A stretch of DNA of 25,984 nucleotides from CAZUDI01 sp964618975. Its GTDB lineage: Bacteria; Desulfobacterota; Desulfomonilia; UBA1062. Positions within the stretch are counted from its first letter, which is position 1; each line of letters opens with the position of its first letter. The notes under the pieces are model-generated. The model saw nothing but the letters and a program-made list of their open reading frames with translations. It was not told where the DNA came from and searched no databases. The translations under genes were made by a program, and so were the position numbers. The stretch lies in NCBI GenBank assembly GCA_964618975.1, contig CAZUDI010000051.1:1-25984 (forward strand), in the 5' to 3' direction. Positions 9,601 through 14,961 of the stretch are shown one piece after another.

Positions 9601-9737
9601 CAACGATAGCACAGGCATCCGCCACCCTGACCATCATCGACGATGAGACGGTGGCCAGCGCCGAGAACATCCTGGGCGCCATAGGCGGTGACAGCAGCGA
9701 TGGAGGCCTCTGCTTCATAGACACCGCCAGCCCCTGA
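6642..9737 (+). CDS. Secreted LRR - FN3 - Calx-beta repeat surface protein with short CFI-like C-terminus
   Basis: A 1031-residue exported protein. A Sec signal peptide (basic start, hydrophobic core, cleavage probably after TVSA, residue 30) is followed by a plant-type LRR cap (EALITLYNSTKGDSW...CSWYGVDC, about 37-76). About 14 leucine-rich repeats of about 24 residues follow, with the plant-like consensus GxIPxELGxLxxLxxLxLxxNxL (about 80-440). Then come a fibronectin type III-like domain (about 468-570) and four Calx-beta domains (starting about 573, 680, 788 and 896), each ending in a calcium-site-like DND/DDE motif. The protein ends SSDGGLCFIDTASP, similar to the beginning of the CFI-box C-terminal motif but stopping early. 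There is no transmembrane anchor or PEP-CTERM. Calx-beta domains bind calcium and occur in adhesins, so a calcium-stiffened adhesin or matrix protein is the likely role. The start has a good ribosome binding site (GGGAGG, seven bases before the ATG). Confidence 0.9.
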   Translation: MKSFPLTTSNGACLSLVLSFILIAATTVSAIDTSEREALITLYNSTKGDSWTDNGGWKEGEGFSAPGTECSWYGVDCYGGNHVYEINLPNNNLTVGIPAAICDLPHLQVLNLMNNSLSGTLPAELGSLSNLVRLRLHNNALNGSIPVELSELENLIELDLGDNDLGGTIPAELGDLSLLQILDLSLNDLEGAIPVELGNVSQLVYLALNGNILSGAIPPELGGLENLVTLALGWNARTSVPTSGLTGQIPLEICDLSNLEYLHLALNKLEGTIPPELGKLTQLRQIWLNDNRFTGDIPIDTAEPERGLDTLGSLEQLWLHNNTLEGGLPPELGSLNHLKDLRLGNNLFSGGIPDEWGDLAWLEQLELQGNQLTGNIPEELGERSMLTFLNLADNHLDGTLPVSMVNLAALQVLILKGNKLAGALPDLSVLTNLLDDQSDLRWNALSCDDADLSAFLDTKQGEGDWGGTQTLPPTNLGSASSTPGSITLSWDPMVYTSDSGGYEIAWGTLPETYPDAILLPGKTASFYSLSGLDAGRTYYLRMRSYTESHADNLNRVTSEYTDPLKTTTAGGTSLTVADIQVNEGDANALFTITANPPGAWDITVGYATSDGSALANVDYLATTGTANIAAGGTETTVTVPLVNDGLIEGVENFTLILSDALNAHIAKPTAQATIIDNDYPSLSVSDVSAAEDTGNVTFTISTSMPISADIMVDFTTQDLTATAGSDYTSTSGTATIPGGELEIGITVSIANDNLAEDSETFSLILDNAVNATIAVGSAEATIIDNDVASLTVAGLTVSEDAGNTLVTITSSNPCSRDITFEYTTQDGIAVADEDYRPVAGTAMLPAGETTTSLSVEIIDDTLSETDETLTVTISNAAHATIAQASATLTIFDNDEASLVIDDLSTGEDAGNALITITASNPSSQDITVEYTTEDGTAVANEDYRPVAGTAILPAGETTTSLMVEIIDDTVSEPDETLTVKLSNATQATIAQASATLTIIDDETVASAENILGAIGGDSSDGGLCFIDTASP
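9003..9650 (+). repeat. Tandem 324-bp Calx-beta coding repeat (two copies)
   Basis: The third and fourth Calx-beta units of the surface protein (9003-9326 and 9327-9650) have exactly the same length, 108 codons. By eye they are about three quarters identical in protein, with long identical blocks such as EDYRPVAGTA and LPAGETTTSL. The first two units are much more divergent. This points to a recent internal duplication of one module. Confidence 0.85.
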
Positions 9738-9745
9738 GAAGGCCT

Positions 9746-9770
9746 GCCGCATTGGGTTCAGGCATGCGGC
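9746..9770 (+). repeat. Small stem-loop just after the surface protein stop codon
   Basis: GCCGCAT (9746-9752) and ATGCGGC (9764-9770) form a perfect 7-bp stem with an 11-base loop, starting nine bases after the stop. It has no T-run. It may protect the 3' end of the mRNA together with the larger terminator downstream. Confidence 0.4.
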
Positions 9771-9823
9771 CGCGGTCACTGGACCTTGCCAACAAATGAT
9801 TATGGGGTAAGGCTGGCCACAAA

Positions 9824-9866
9824 AAGGAAGGGCCCCGGCAGTTTCATCCTGCCGGGGCCCTTCCTT
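9824..9866. terminator. Bidirectional intrinsic terminator between convergent genes
   Basis: An 18-bp perfect stem (9824-9841 with 9849-9866; one arm AAGGAAGGGCCCCGGCAG) has a 7-base loop. Read on the minus strand it is followed by TTTTTGTGG, so it is a canonical terminator for the PEP-CTERM gene, whose stop codon is about 20 bases away. Read on the plus strand it closes the LRR/Calx-beta transcript, but only a weak T tract follows. Confidence 0.9.
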
Positions 9867-9887
9867 GAAGGCTCATTTCTTAAAGGT

Positions 9888-10628
9888 CTAGCTGTTCTTC
9901 CGGCGGCGGAAACCCGCCAGACCCAGCAGGCCGCTCCCCAGGAGCAGCAGGGTGGCCGGCTCGGGCACCGGGGCGACATCACTCACAGCGACGACGAAGT
10001 CGTTGTAGTCCCTGTCCCCGCCAAACGTGTCCTCAAAGGCCAGGATCAGATCGGCCGTGCCGCCGAGCACCTGCGTGCCGTTGACATCGAACATGAGCAT
10101 CAGGTTCTCCCCGCCGTTGAGGGCGGCATGGGAGTAGATGTATCCGTCGGCGCCGCAGAGGTAAAAGCCGAAGCTGTCACCCAGGGCAACCGCATCGACG
10201 AGGTTTCCCTCGTCATCCACTTCCAGGGCATATTCCCCGGTGGCATTGTTGACATAGATATTCTGATACCCGGTAGCCCATCCGGAGGAATCACTGCCGC
10301 TGAAGACCTCGAGGGTATTGCCGAGGGTGACATTGCCATTTTCGCCCAGGGTATAACCGTAGATGCCGAAGTGGTTGATCGCGGCATTGCCGGCCAACTC
10401 CAGGACGATGGTGGCCATCATGTCGTCATTTCCGCCATCCGTATCGGTGCAATAGGCCGCTTCCCCCCCCATGTCGGTGATGCCCTCGGTATTTGGAAAC
10501 TGGTAGTTCAGGTCTCCGTTGTCGTCATAATTGAGTACCTGATTCAGGTCGGGCAGGGCCAGGGCCGTTCCCGTCATCCCCAGCAACAGAAACATAATCG
10601 CTATCAATGATGCCTTTATTCTTTGCAT
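9888..10628 (-). CDS. PEP-CTERM sorted surface protein with DUF4114 domain
   Basis: A 246-residue exported protein. A signal peptide (about 1-25, ending TALA) is followed by an acidic, Asn/Gly-rich beta-sandwich region. Near its end is the motif FEDTFGGDRDYND (198-210), characteristic of DUF4114 domains that accompany PEP-CTERM. The C-terminus is a complete PEP-CTERM signal: VPEP (221-224), a hydrophobic segment and a basic RRRK tail. Established knowledge says such proteins are cleaved by an exosortase (EpsH/Xrt family), which must be encoded outside this window. The start at 10628 is fixed by AAGGAGGATCC immediately upstream and by a sigma-54 promoter only about 20 bases before it; a longer in-frame reading would cover that promoter. 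The DUF4114 acidic motif may bind calcium. It lies beside an exopolysaccharide operon, as is usual for this system. Confidence 0.93.
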   Translation of the reverse strand: MQRIKASLIAIMFLLLGMTGTALALPDLNQVLNYDDNGDLNYQFPNTEGITDMGGEAAYCTDTDGGNDDMMATIVLELAGNAAINHFGIYGYTLGENGNVTLGNTLEVFSGSDSSGWATGYQNIYVNNATGEYALEVDDEGNLVDAVALGDSFGFYLCGADGYIYSHAALNGGENLMLMFDVNGTQVLGGTADLILAFEDTFGGDRDYNDFVVAVSDVAPVPEPATLLLLGSGLLGLAGFRRRKNS

Positions 10629-10659
10629 TGGATCCTCCTTCTTTTGTGAGCACAACAGA

Positions 10660-10675
10660 TGCAATACATGTGCCA
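10660..10675 (-). promoter_or_regulatory. Sigma-54 (-24/-12) promoter of the PEP-CTERM gene
   Basis: The minus strand reads TGGCACATGTATTGCA, a full match to the RpoN consensus TGGCAC-N5-TTGCA with the required ten bases between the GG and GC. Transcription would start near 10649, leaving a 5' leader of about 21 bases that contains the AAGGAGG ribosome binding site. PEP-CTERM genes in several bacteria are known to be driven by RpoN with the PrsK/PrsR two-component system. The enhancer-binding site should lie at higher coordinates (about 10700-10870), but I cannot define it. Confidence 0.9.
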
Positions 10676-10879
10676 TCTGTTTTATACTTCAAATATCAGT
10701 TGGTTATATTATTTCATACCTGGGTGCAATCCGAGATGTAAGTTTTTCCGACAGTCAGGTGCGTATCATTCTTGAGGCGCCCTCACTATACGACGCCTTG
10801 AACGGGCACCGGAAACTTCTTTTTCAACCTCTCGATTTTATCTTGAATTATCCCGAGAGCTGTGGATTAATGCGCATCC

Positions 10880-11821
10880 ATGGAAGATAACCCCGCACCC
10901 CGCATAATGCGACGGGCCGTCATTATCGCCGCAGGCTGCCTGGTCTTTTTGTTTGTAAGCAATTTCGACACCCAGGGCGCGCACATCATCAAGGCGCTCT
11001 TCGATTTCGGGCATCTGCCGCTCTTCGGTGTGATCGCCCTATGCGTGCTGCTCATCCTGGGCAAAGGCCGCCGGCCGCGAAGTTTACGGCCCTATCTGTA
11101 TGCCTGGCTGATGACGGTCACGATCGGGCTTACCACTGAACTGCTGCAAAATTTCACCCCGGAGCGCTACTGCGAGGTACACGACCTGATCAACGACGCC
11201 CTGGGGGCCGGGGCCTTCCTGGTCCTGGCCTACCCGGTCCGCAGCAATCCCGGGCAGCGCCTGCGGGCACTTAAATACGGCGCGCTTCTGGCGATCCTCC
11301 TGGCCACCACCCCGGTGGTAACGGCCACGTTCGACACCCTGGAGATGCTTAAGGCCTTCCCGGTGCTGAGCTCCTTCGAAACTCACCGAGAGGTCGCCCG
11401 CTGGAAGGCCAACGATTCTCAAATCCTGCCCACCAAACGCCATGCCACACACGGCACACAGGCGCTCGAGTTACACCTGCTCCCCGGGATCTACCCCGGG
11501 CTCTCAAGCGAGGTCTTCCGACACGACTGGCGCGGGTTCGAGACACTGAAGCTGGATGTCTTCCTGGCAGGGGAGACCTCCCTGCCGCTCACACTTCGAA
11601 TCGACGACTTCGCGCACAACCAGGAATACACTGACCGCTTCAACCGCACCTTTGTGCTCACACCCGGCACGAACCAGTTGGCGATCGACCTGACAGAGGT
11701 AGAGCGCGCACCTTCAGATAGGCGCATGGACATGGCCAAGGTCGCCTCCCTCTGCCTCTTTACCTTCCGGCTCGAGACCGAGCGCACCCTGTACCTCGAC
11801 CATTTGAGGCTGGAACGATAA
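10880..11821 (+). CDS. VanZ-like membrane protein with C-terminal extracytoplasmic domain
   Basis: A 313-residue protein. The N-terminal 150 residues form a VanZ-like module: hydrophobic segments at about 14-28, 42-61, 72-88, 105-120 and 133-148, with the family-typical FGHLPLFG (43-50) and ELLQNFTPERYCEVHDLINDALGAG (87-111) segments. After about residue 160 comes a soluble beta-rich domain (GTQALELHLLPGIYPGLSSE...TLKLDVFLAGETSLPLTLRIDD...LYLDHLRLER). It looks like a galactose-binding/CIA30-type sandwich, though this assignment is tentative. VanZ-like proteins are frequent in exosortase/exopolysaccharide loci but their biochemical role is unclear. Here the sandwich could contact polysaccharide outside the membrane. 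The gene is divergent from the PEP-CTERM gene. The ribosome binding site before the ATG is poor, and an ATG nine codons later is possible. Confidence 0.8.
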   Translation: MEDNPAPRIMRRAVIIAAGCLVFLFVSNFDTQGAHIIKALFDFGHLPLFGVIALCVLLILGKGRRPRSLRPYLYAWLMTVTIGLTTELLQNFTPERYCEVHDLINDALGAGAFLVLAYPVRSNPGQRLRALKYGALLAILLATTPVVTATFDTLEMLKAFPVLSSFETHREVARWKANDSQILPTKRHATHGTQALELHLLPGIYPGLSSEVFRHDWRGFETLKLDVFLAGETSLPLTLRIDDFAHNQEYTDRFNRTFVLTPGTNQLAIDLTEVERAPSDRRMDMAKVASLCLFTFRLETERTLYLDHLRLER

Positions 11822-11850
11822 AGGCAGAATCATTTTTCGCCCACACCCAA

Positions 11851-11870
11851 CCCTCTCCCCCGGGAGAGGG
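11851..11870. repeat. REP-like palindrome CCCTCTCCC/GGGAGAGGG
   Basis: A 9-bp perfect inverted repeat with a two-base centre (CCCTCTCCC 11851-11859; GGGAGAGGG 11862-11870) lies 30 bases after the VanZ-like gene. Palindromes of this type are common dispersed intergenic elements in many proteobacteria. It lacks a T tract. Confidence 0.6.
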
Positions 11871-11954
11871 CTTGTGGCCCAAGGACAAGCGGGCATTTCT
11901 GCCGACACAAGCTGGGGTGGAATATATCTTCCTCCACAGGCCATCCACCTCCCA

Positions 11955-11981
11955 GCCTGAGGCGGTCTGCCCGCCTCAGGC
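11955..11981. repeat. 11-bp palindrome GCCTGAGGCGG/CCGCCTCAGGC
   Basis: A perfect 11-bp stem with a 5-base loop (11966-11970). The core GCCTGAGGC recurs in the hairpin between livK and livH (16017-16047), so both may be copies of one dispersed repeat family. Confidence 0.6.
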
Positions 11982-11989
11982 GCGCTCAG

Positions 11990-12007
11990 CCCTCCCTTGA
12001 GGGAGGG
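11990..12007. repeat. 8-bp palindrome CCCTCCCT/AGGGAGGG
   Basis: A perfect stem with a two-base loop, adjacent to the previous palindrome and directly followed by another GGGAGGG. The CCCTCCC/GGGAGGG arms match the arms of the livK-livH hairpin. Confidence 0.55.
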
Positions 12008-12019
12008 TTGGGAGGGAGA

Positions 12020-12039
12020 AAAAAAGCATGCGCTTTTTT
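12020..12039. terminator. Bidirectional A/T-flanked terminator between VanZ-like gene and livF
   Basis: AAAAAAGC (12020-12027) and GCTTTTTT (12032-12039) pair around the four-base centre ATGC. Read on either strand the hairpin ends in a run of Ts, giving a compact two-way terminator for the plus-strand VanZ-like gene and the minus-strand liv operon, whose last stop is at 12060. The stem is weak in G-C pairs. Confidence 0.65.
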
Positions 12040-12059
12040 ATTGATAAGCGTCAGAGAGG

Positions 12060-12767
12060 CTAGAGCCCCAGGTAGGCGGCCTTGACCCGGGGGCTGGCCA
12101 GGAGGTTGGCGGCGCTGTCGTGCATGGTGACCACGCCGTTCTCCATGACATAGCCCCGATGCGCAATCTTGAGTGCCATGTTGGCGTTCTGCTCCACCAG
12201 GAAGATGGTGGTCTTATTCTCGCGATTGATCTTCTCGATGGTGTCGAAGATGAGCTGCACCAGCACCGGGGCCAGGCCCAGGGAGGGTTCGTCCAGCAGC
12301 AGCAGGCGCGGCTTGGCCATGAGCCCACGCGAGATAGCCAGCATCTGCTGTTCGCCGCCCGAGAGCGTGCCGCCCGTCTGGTTGCGGCGCTCGGCCAAAC
12401 GCGGGAATAGATCGAAGATATACGCGATATCCCGCCTGATGCCAGGCTTGTCGCGGCGCAGGAAGGCCCCCATGTCGAGGTTCTCCAGCACGGTCAGTTC
12501 CGGGAAGATGCGCCGGCCTTCGGGCACCTGCACGATGCCCAGGGCCACGATCCTGTCCGGGTGCATGTGCCCGATCGAGCGCCCCTCGAAGAGGATCTCG
12601 CCGGACCTGGGCGGCACGATGCCGCAGATGCTCATGAGGGTGGTGGACTTGCCCGCTCCGTTGGCGCCGATGAGGGTGACGATCTCGCCCTGCTCGAGCT
12701 CCAGGTTCACCCCCTTGAGGGCATGGATACCACCATAGTAGGTGTGCAGCCTGGCGATCTTAAGCAT
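12060..12767 (-). CDS. livF: Branched-chain amino acid type ABC transporter, ATP-binding protein LivF
   Basis: A 235-residue ABC ATPase and the last gene of the liv operon. It has Walker A GANGAGKST (about 35-43), the LivF-typical GxxxVPEGRRIFPELTVLENL segment, the signature LSGGEQQ and Walker B LLLLDEPSLGL. The H-loop reads EQN instead of EHD, which is normal for LivF. It pairs with LivG to power uptake through LivH/LivM. The start MLKIARLHTYYGG is preceded by GGGAGG. Reading further upstream would add 37 residues without domain similarity. Unlike the other permease and ATPase genes, which touch or overlap, it is separated from livG by about 146 bases containing a large inverted repeat. Actual substrates of such systems also include amides, urea or aromatic compounds, so the specificity is inferred only from family. 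Confidence 0.95.
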   Translation of the reverse strand: MLKIARLHTYYGGIHALKGVNLELEQGEIVTLIGANGAGKSTTLMSICGIVPPRSGEILFEGRSIGHMHPDRIVALGIVQVPEGRRIFPELTVLENLDMGAFLRRDKPGIRRDIAYIFDLFPRLAERRNQTGGTLSGGEQQMLAISRGLMAKPRLLLLDEPSLGLAPVLVQLIFDTIEKINRENKTTIFLVEQNANMALKIAHRGYVMENGVVTMHDSAANLLASPRVKAAYLGL

Positions 12768-12851
12768 GGCCCCCCCTCCCGGATAACGCCCTGCCCCTCC
12801 CCCGGTAAACGGATACCAAAAAAACCTCCCGCCTGTACACCGTGGAGCCCC

Positions 12852-12892
12852 GATCCCTTGGCGCGGGGTGCGCGCCAATTAGGGCCGGGATC
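12852..12892. repeat. Interrupted inverted repeat in the livG-livF gap
   Basis: GATCCC plus TTGGCGCG (12852-12865) pairs with CGCGCCAA (12871-12878) and, after an 8-base bulge, GGGATC (12887-12892). This would give a 14-bp bulged stem with a five-base loop. There is no T-run, so it is more likely an RNA-processing or stabilising element than a terminator. Confidence 0.55.
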
Positions 12893-12913
12893 ATTACTCT
12901 GGGGTGGAAGGCC

Positions 12914-13711
12914 CTATTCATCGGCGGCCTCCCCCAGGTAGGCCTTGATCACGGCCGGGTTGCCGGCCACCTCCTTGGGCGCGCCCTCGGCGATGAGCCG
13001 GCCGTAGTCCACCACGTAGATGCGGTCCGAGATGCTCATGACGAGCTTCATGTCGTGCTCGATGAGCAGGATGGAGATGCCCTCCTCGTCGCGGATGCGG
13101 GTGATGAGGGTGTCCAGCTCGTAGGTCTCACGCGGGTTCATGCCGGCCGCCGGCTCGTCCAGCAGCAGCAGGAAGGGCTCGGTGGCCATGGCGCGCGCGA
13201 TCTCCAGCCGGCGCTGCGCGCCGTAGGGCAGCTCGCGCGCCAGGTCGTTGACGTGGCTCTGAAGCCGGAGTTTTTTCAGCAGCTCGTAGGAGAACTCCAC
13301 CACCGCCTGTTCTTCCTGGCGGGTGCGGCGGTCGCGCAGCACCGCGCCCAGGATGCCCGAGCGCGTGCGGCAGTGGCGCGCGACCATCACGTTCTCCAGC
13401 ACGGTCATATTGGGAAAGAGCCGGATGTTCTGGAAGGTGCGCGCCAGGCCGCGCCGGGTTATGGCGTTGGGTTTGAGCCCGTTGAGGCGCGAGGAGTCCC
13501 GGCCCGCCGGATGGATGAGCACGTCGCCCCGGGTGGGCTCGTAGATGCCGGTGATACAGTTGAAGAAGGTGGTCTTGCCCGCGCCGTTGGGCCCGATGAG
13601 CGCCACGATCTCGCCCTCGCGCACCATGAAGTCGATGCCATCGATGGCACGCAGCCCCCCGAAGTCCATGGTGAGGCCCTTGACCTCGAGTAGGGGACGC
13701 ATCTTCTTCAT
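12914..13711 (-). CDS. livG: Branched-chain amino acid type ABC transporter, ATP-binding protein LivG
   Basis: A 265-residue ABC ATPase. It shows Walker A GPNGAGKTT (about 40-48), LARTFQNIRLFPNMTVLENV (Q-loop region), the LivG-type signature LPYGAQRRLEIARA, Walker B LLLLDEPAAGMNP and H-loop IEHD. The C-terminal stretch ending VIKAYLGE is typical of LivG. The start codon overlaps the livM stop (ATGA), showing translational coupling. It acts at the cytoplasmic face of the membrane with LivF and the LivH/LivM permease. Confidence 0.95.
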   Translation of the reverse strand: MKKMRPLLEVKGLTMDFGGLRAIDGIDFMVREGEIVALIGPNGAGKTTFFNCITGIYEPTRGDVLIHPAGRDSSRLNGLKPNAITRRGLARTFQNIRLFPNMTVLENVMVARHCRTRSGILGAVLRDRRTRQEEQAVVEFSYELLKKLRLQSHVNDLARELPYGAQRRLEIARAMATEPFLLLLDEPAAGMNPRETYELDTLITRIRDEEGISILLIEHDMKLVMSISDRIYVVDYGRLIAEGAPKEVAGNPAVIKAYLGEAADE

Positions 13712-14958
13712 CTGTGCGCCACCTCCGGCCCCTCGTCCGTGCGGAACTCATAGTGCTGCTTGACGCGGCTGATGAGCCCCTGTGGGCGGAAGACCATCAT
13801 GAGCACCATGCTGGCGCCGAAGACCAGCATGCGGAACTCGCTGAAGGCCCGCAGGTACTCGGGCAGCAGGATGAGCACGAAGGCCCCCAGGATAACCCCC
13901 AGGATGGAGCCCATGCCGCCCAGCACCACCATGGAGAGGATGATGGCGGACTCCATGAAGGTGAAGCTGGCCGGGTTGATGAAGGTGGTCTTGGCCGCGA
14001 AAATGCATCCCACCATACCGGCCCAGGTGGCGCCCAGGGCGAAGGCGGTGAGCTTGGTCTTGGTCTTGTCGATGCCCATGGCCTGGCAGGCCACCTCGTC
14101 TTCGCGTAGCGCGATCCAGGCCCGACCGATGCGCGAGTTGCGTAGCCGGCTCACCACGAAGATGGTGAAGAGCACGAGCATGATCATGATATAATAGAGA
14201 TAGATAGTGGACTGGTGCAGGTTCAGTTCCAGCCCGAAGAGCCCCGGCCGCGTGATGCCGGCGATACCGCTGGGGCCCTGGGAGAACTCGTTCCAGTTCT
14301 CGAGGATGAGGCGGATGATCTCGCCGAAGCCCAGGGTGACGATGGCCAGATAGTCGCCCCTGAGCCTGAGCACCGGGAATCCGAGCAGGATGCCGAAGAG
14401 CGCCGCCAGCATGGCTCCCAGGGGCAGCGCCACCCAGAAGCCGATGCCGAAATGGTGATTCAGGAGGGCATAACAGTAGGCCCCTACGGCGTAGAAGGCC
14501 ACATACCCCAGGTCCAGCAGCCCCGCCAGGCCCACCACGATATTGAGGCCCAGCCCCAGCATGACGTACATCAGGGCCGTGGTCATGATCGAGGTCTGGT
14601 ACGAGGAGAAAACCAGCGGAAAGACGAGCGCCACGAGGCCCAGGCCAAGACAGGTGGGCACAAGGAGGCGCCGGTCGGTCTTGAAACGCTCACCGAGGCG
14701 TTTCTGCCACCCGTCATCGTCTTCGCCGCCGCCCTTTTCCTTGCGCTCCATGAGGTAGCGCCACACGAAGGAGAGCAGGAAGGCCCCCACCCCGATGTAG
14801 ACCATATTCATCCAGCGCCACTCGATGGCCTTCTCCAGCGGCTTGACCCGCACGACCATGAGGGGAAAGGTCAGAAACATGAACCACAGCGCCACCAGCA
14901 GCGACTGCCGGAAATCGCGCCGCAGGCGCTGGATCAGGGTAGTTCCGTCAGCGGCCAT
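13708..14958 (-). CDS. livM: Branched-chain amino acid type ABC transporter, permease LivM
   Basis: A 416-residue polytopic permease. The N-terminal third (two hydrophobic segments at about 20-37 and 50-66, then a charged KEKGGGEDDDGW stretch) resembles the long N-terminal region of E. coli LivM. The core starts at about residue 115 (TTALMYVMLGLGLNIVVGLAGLLDLGYVAFYAVGAY) and contains the LRLRGDYLAIVTLGFGEIIR cytoplasmic loop and the coupling-helix region NSRIGRAWIALREDEVACQAMGI, all strong family marks. It lies three bases after the livH stop and overlaps livG. It forms the translocation path together with LivH. Confidence 0.95.
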   Translation of the reverse strand: MAADGTTLIQRLRRDFRQSLLVALWFMFLTFPLMVVRVKPLEKAIEWRWMNMVYIGVGAFLLSFVWRYLMERKEKGGGEDDDGWQKRLGERFKTDRRLLVPTCLGLGLVALVFPLVFSSYQTSIMTTALMYVMLGLGLNIVVGLAGLLDLGYVAFYAVGAYCYALLNHHFGIGFWVALPLGAMLAALFGILLGFPVLRLRGDYLAIVTLGFGEIIRLILENWNEFSQGPSGIAGITRPGLFGLELNLHQSTIYLYYIMIMLVLFTIFVVSRLRNSRIGRAWIALREDEVACQAMGIDKTKTKLTAFALGATWAGMVGCIFAAKTTFINPASFTFMESAIILSMVVLGGMGSILGVILGAFVLILLPEYLRAFSEFRMLVFGASMVLMMVFRPQGLISRVKQHYEFRTDEGPEVAHR

Positions 14959-14961
14959 GGG

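Noticed and set aside
9888..10676. Longer PEP-CTERM frame starting at 10676
   Set aside because: The additional 16 codons cover the sigma-54 promoter and the ribosome binding site, so translation must begin at 10628.
12060..12767. LivF lacking the H-loop histidine
   Set aside because: Gln at this position is normal in LivF-type ATPases, so it is not evidence for inactivity.
13708..14958. LivM N-terminal extension as a fusion
   Set aside because: Long N-terminal regions with extra membrane segments are known in LivM, including the E. coli protein.
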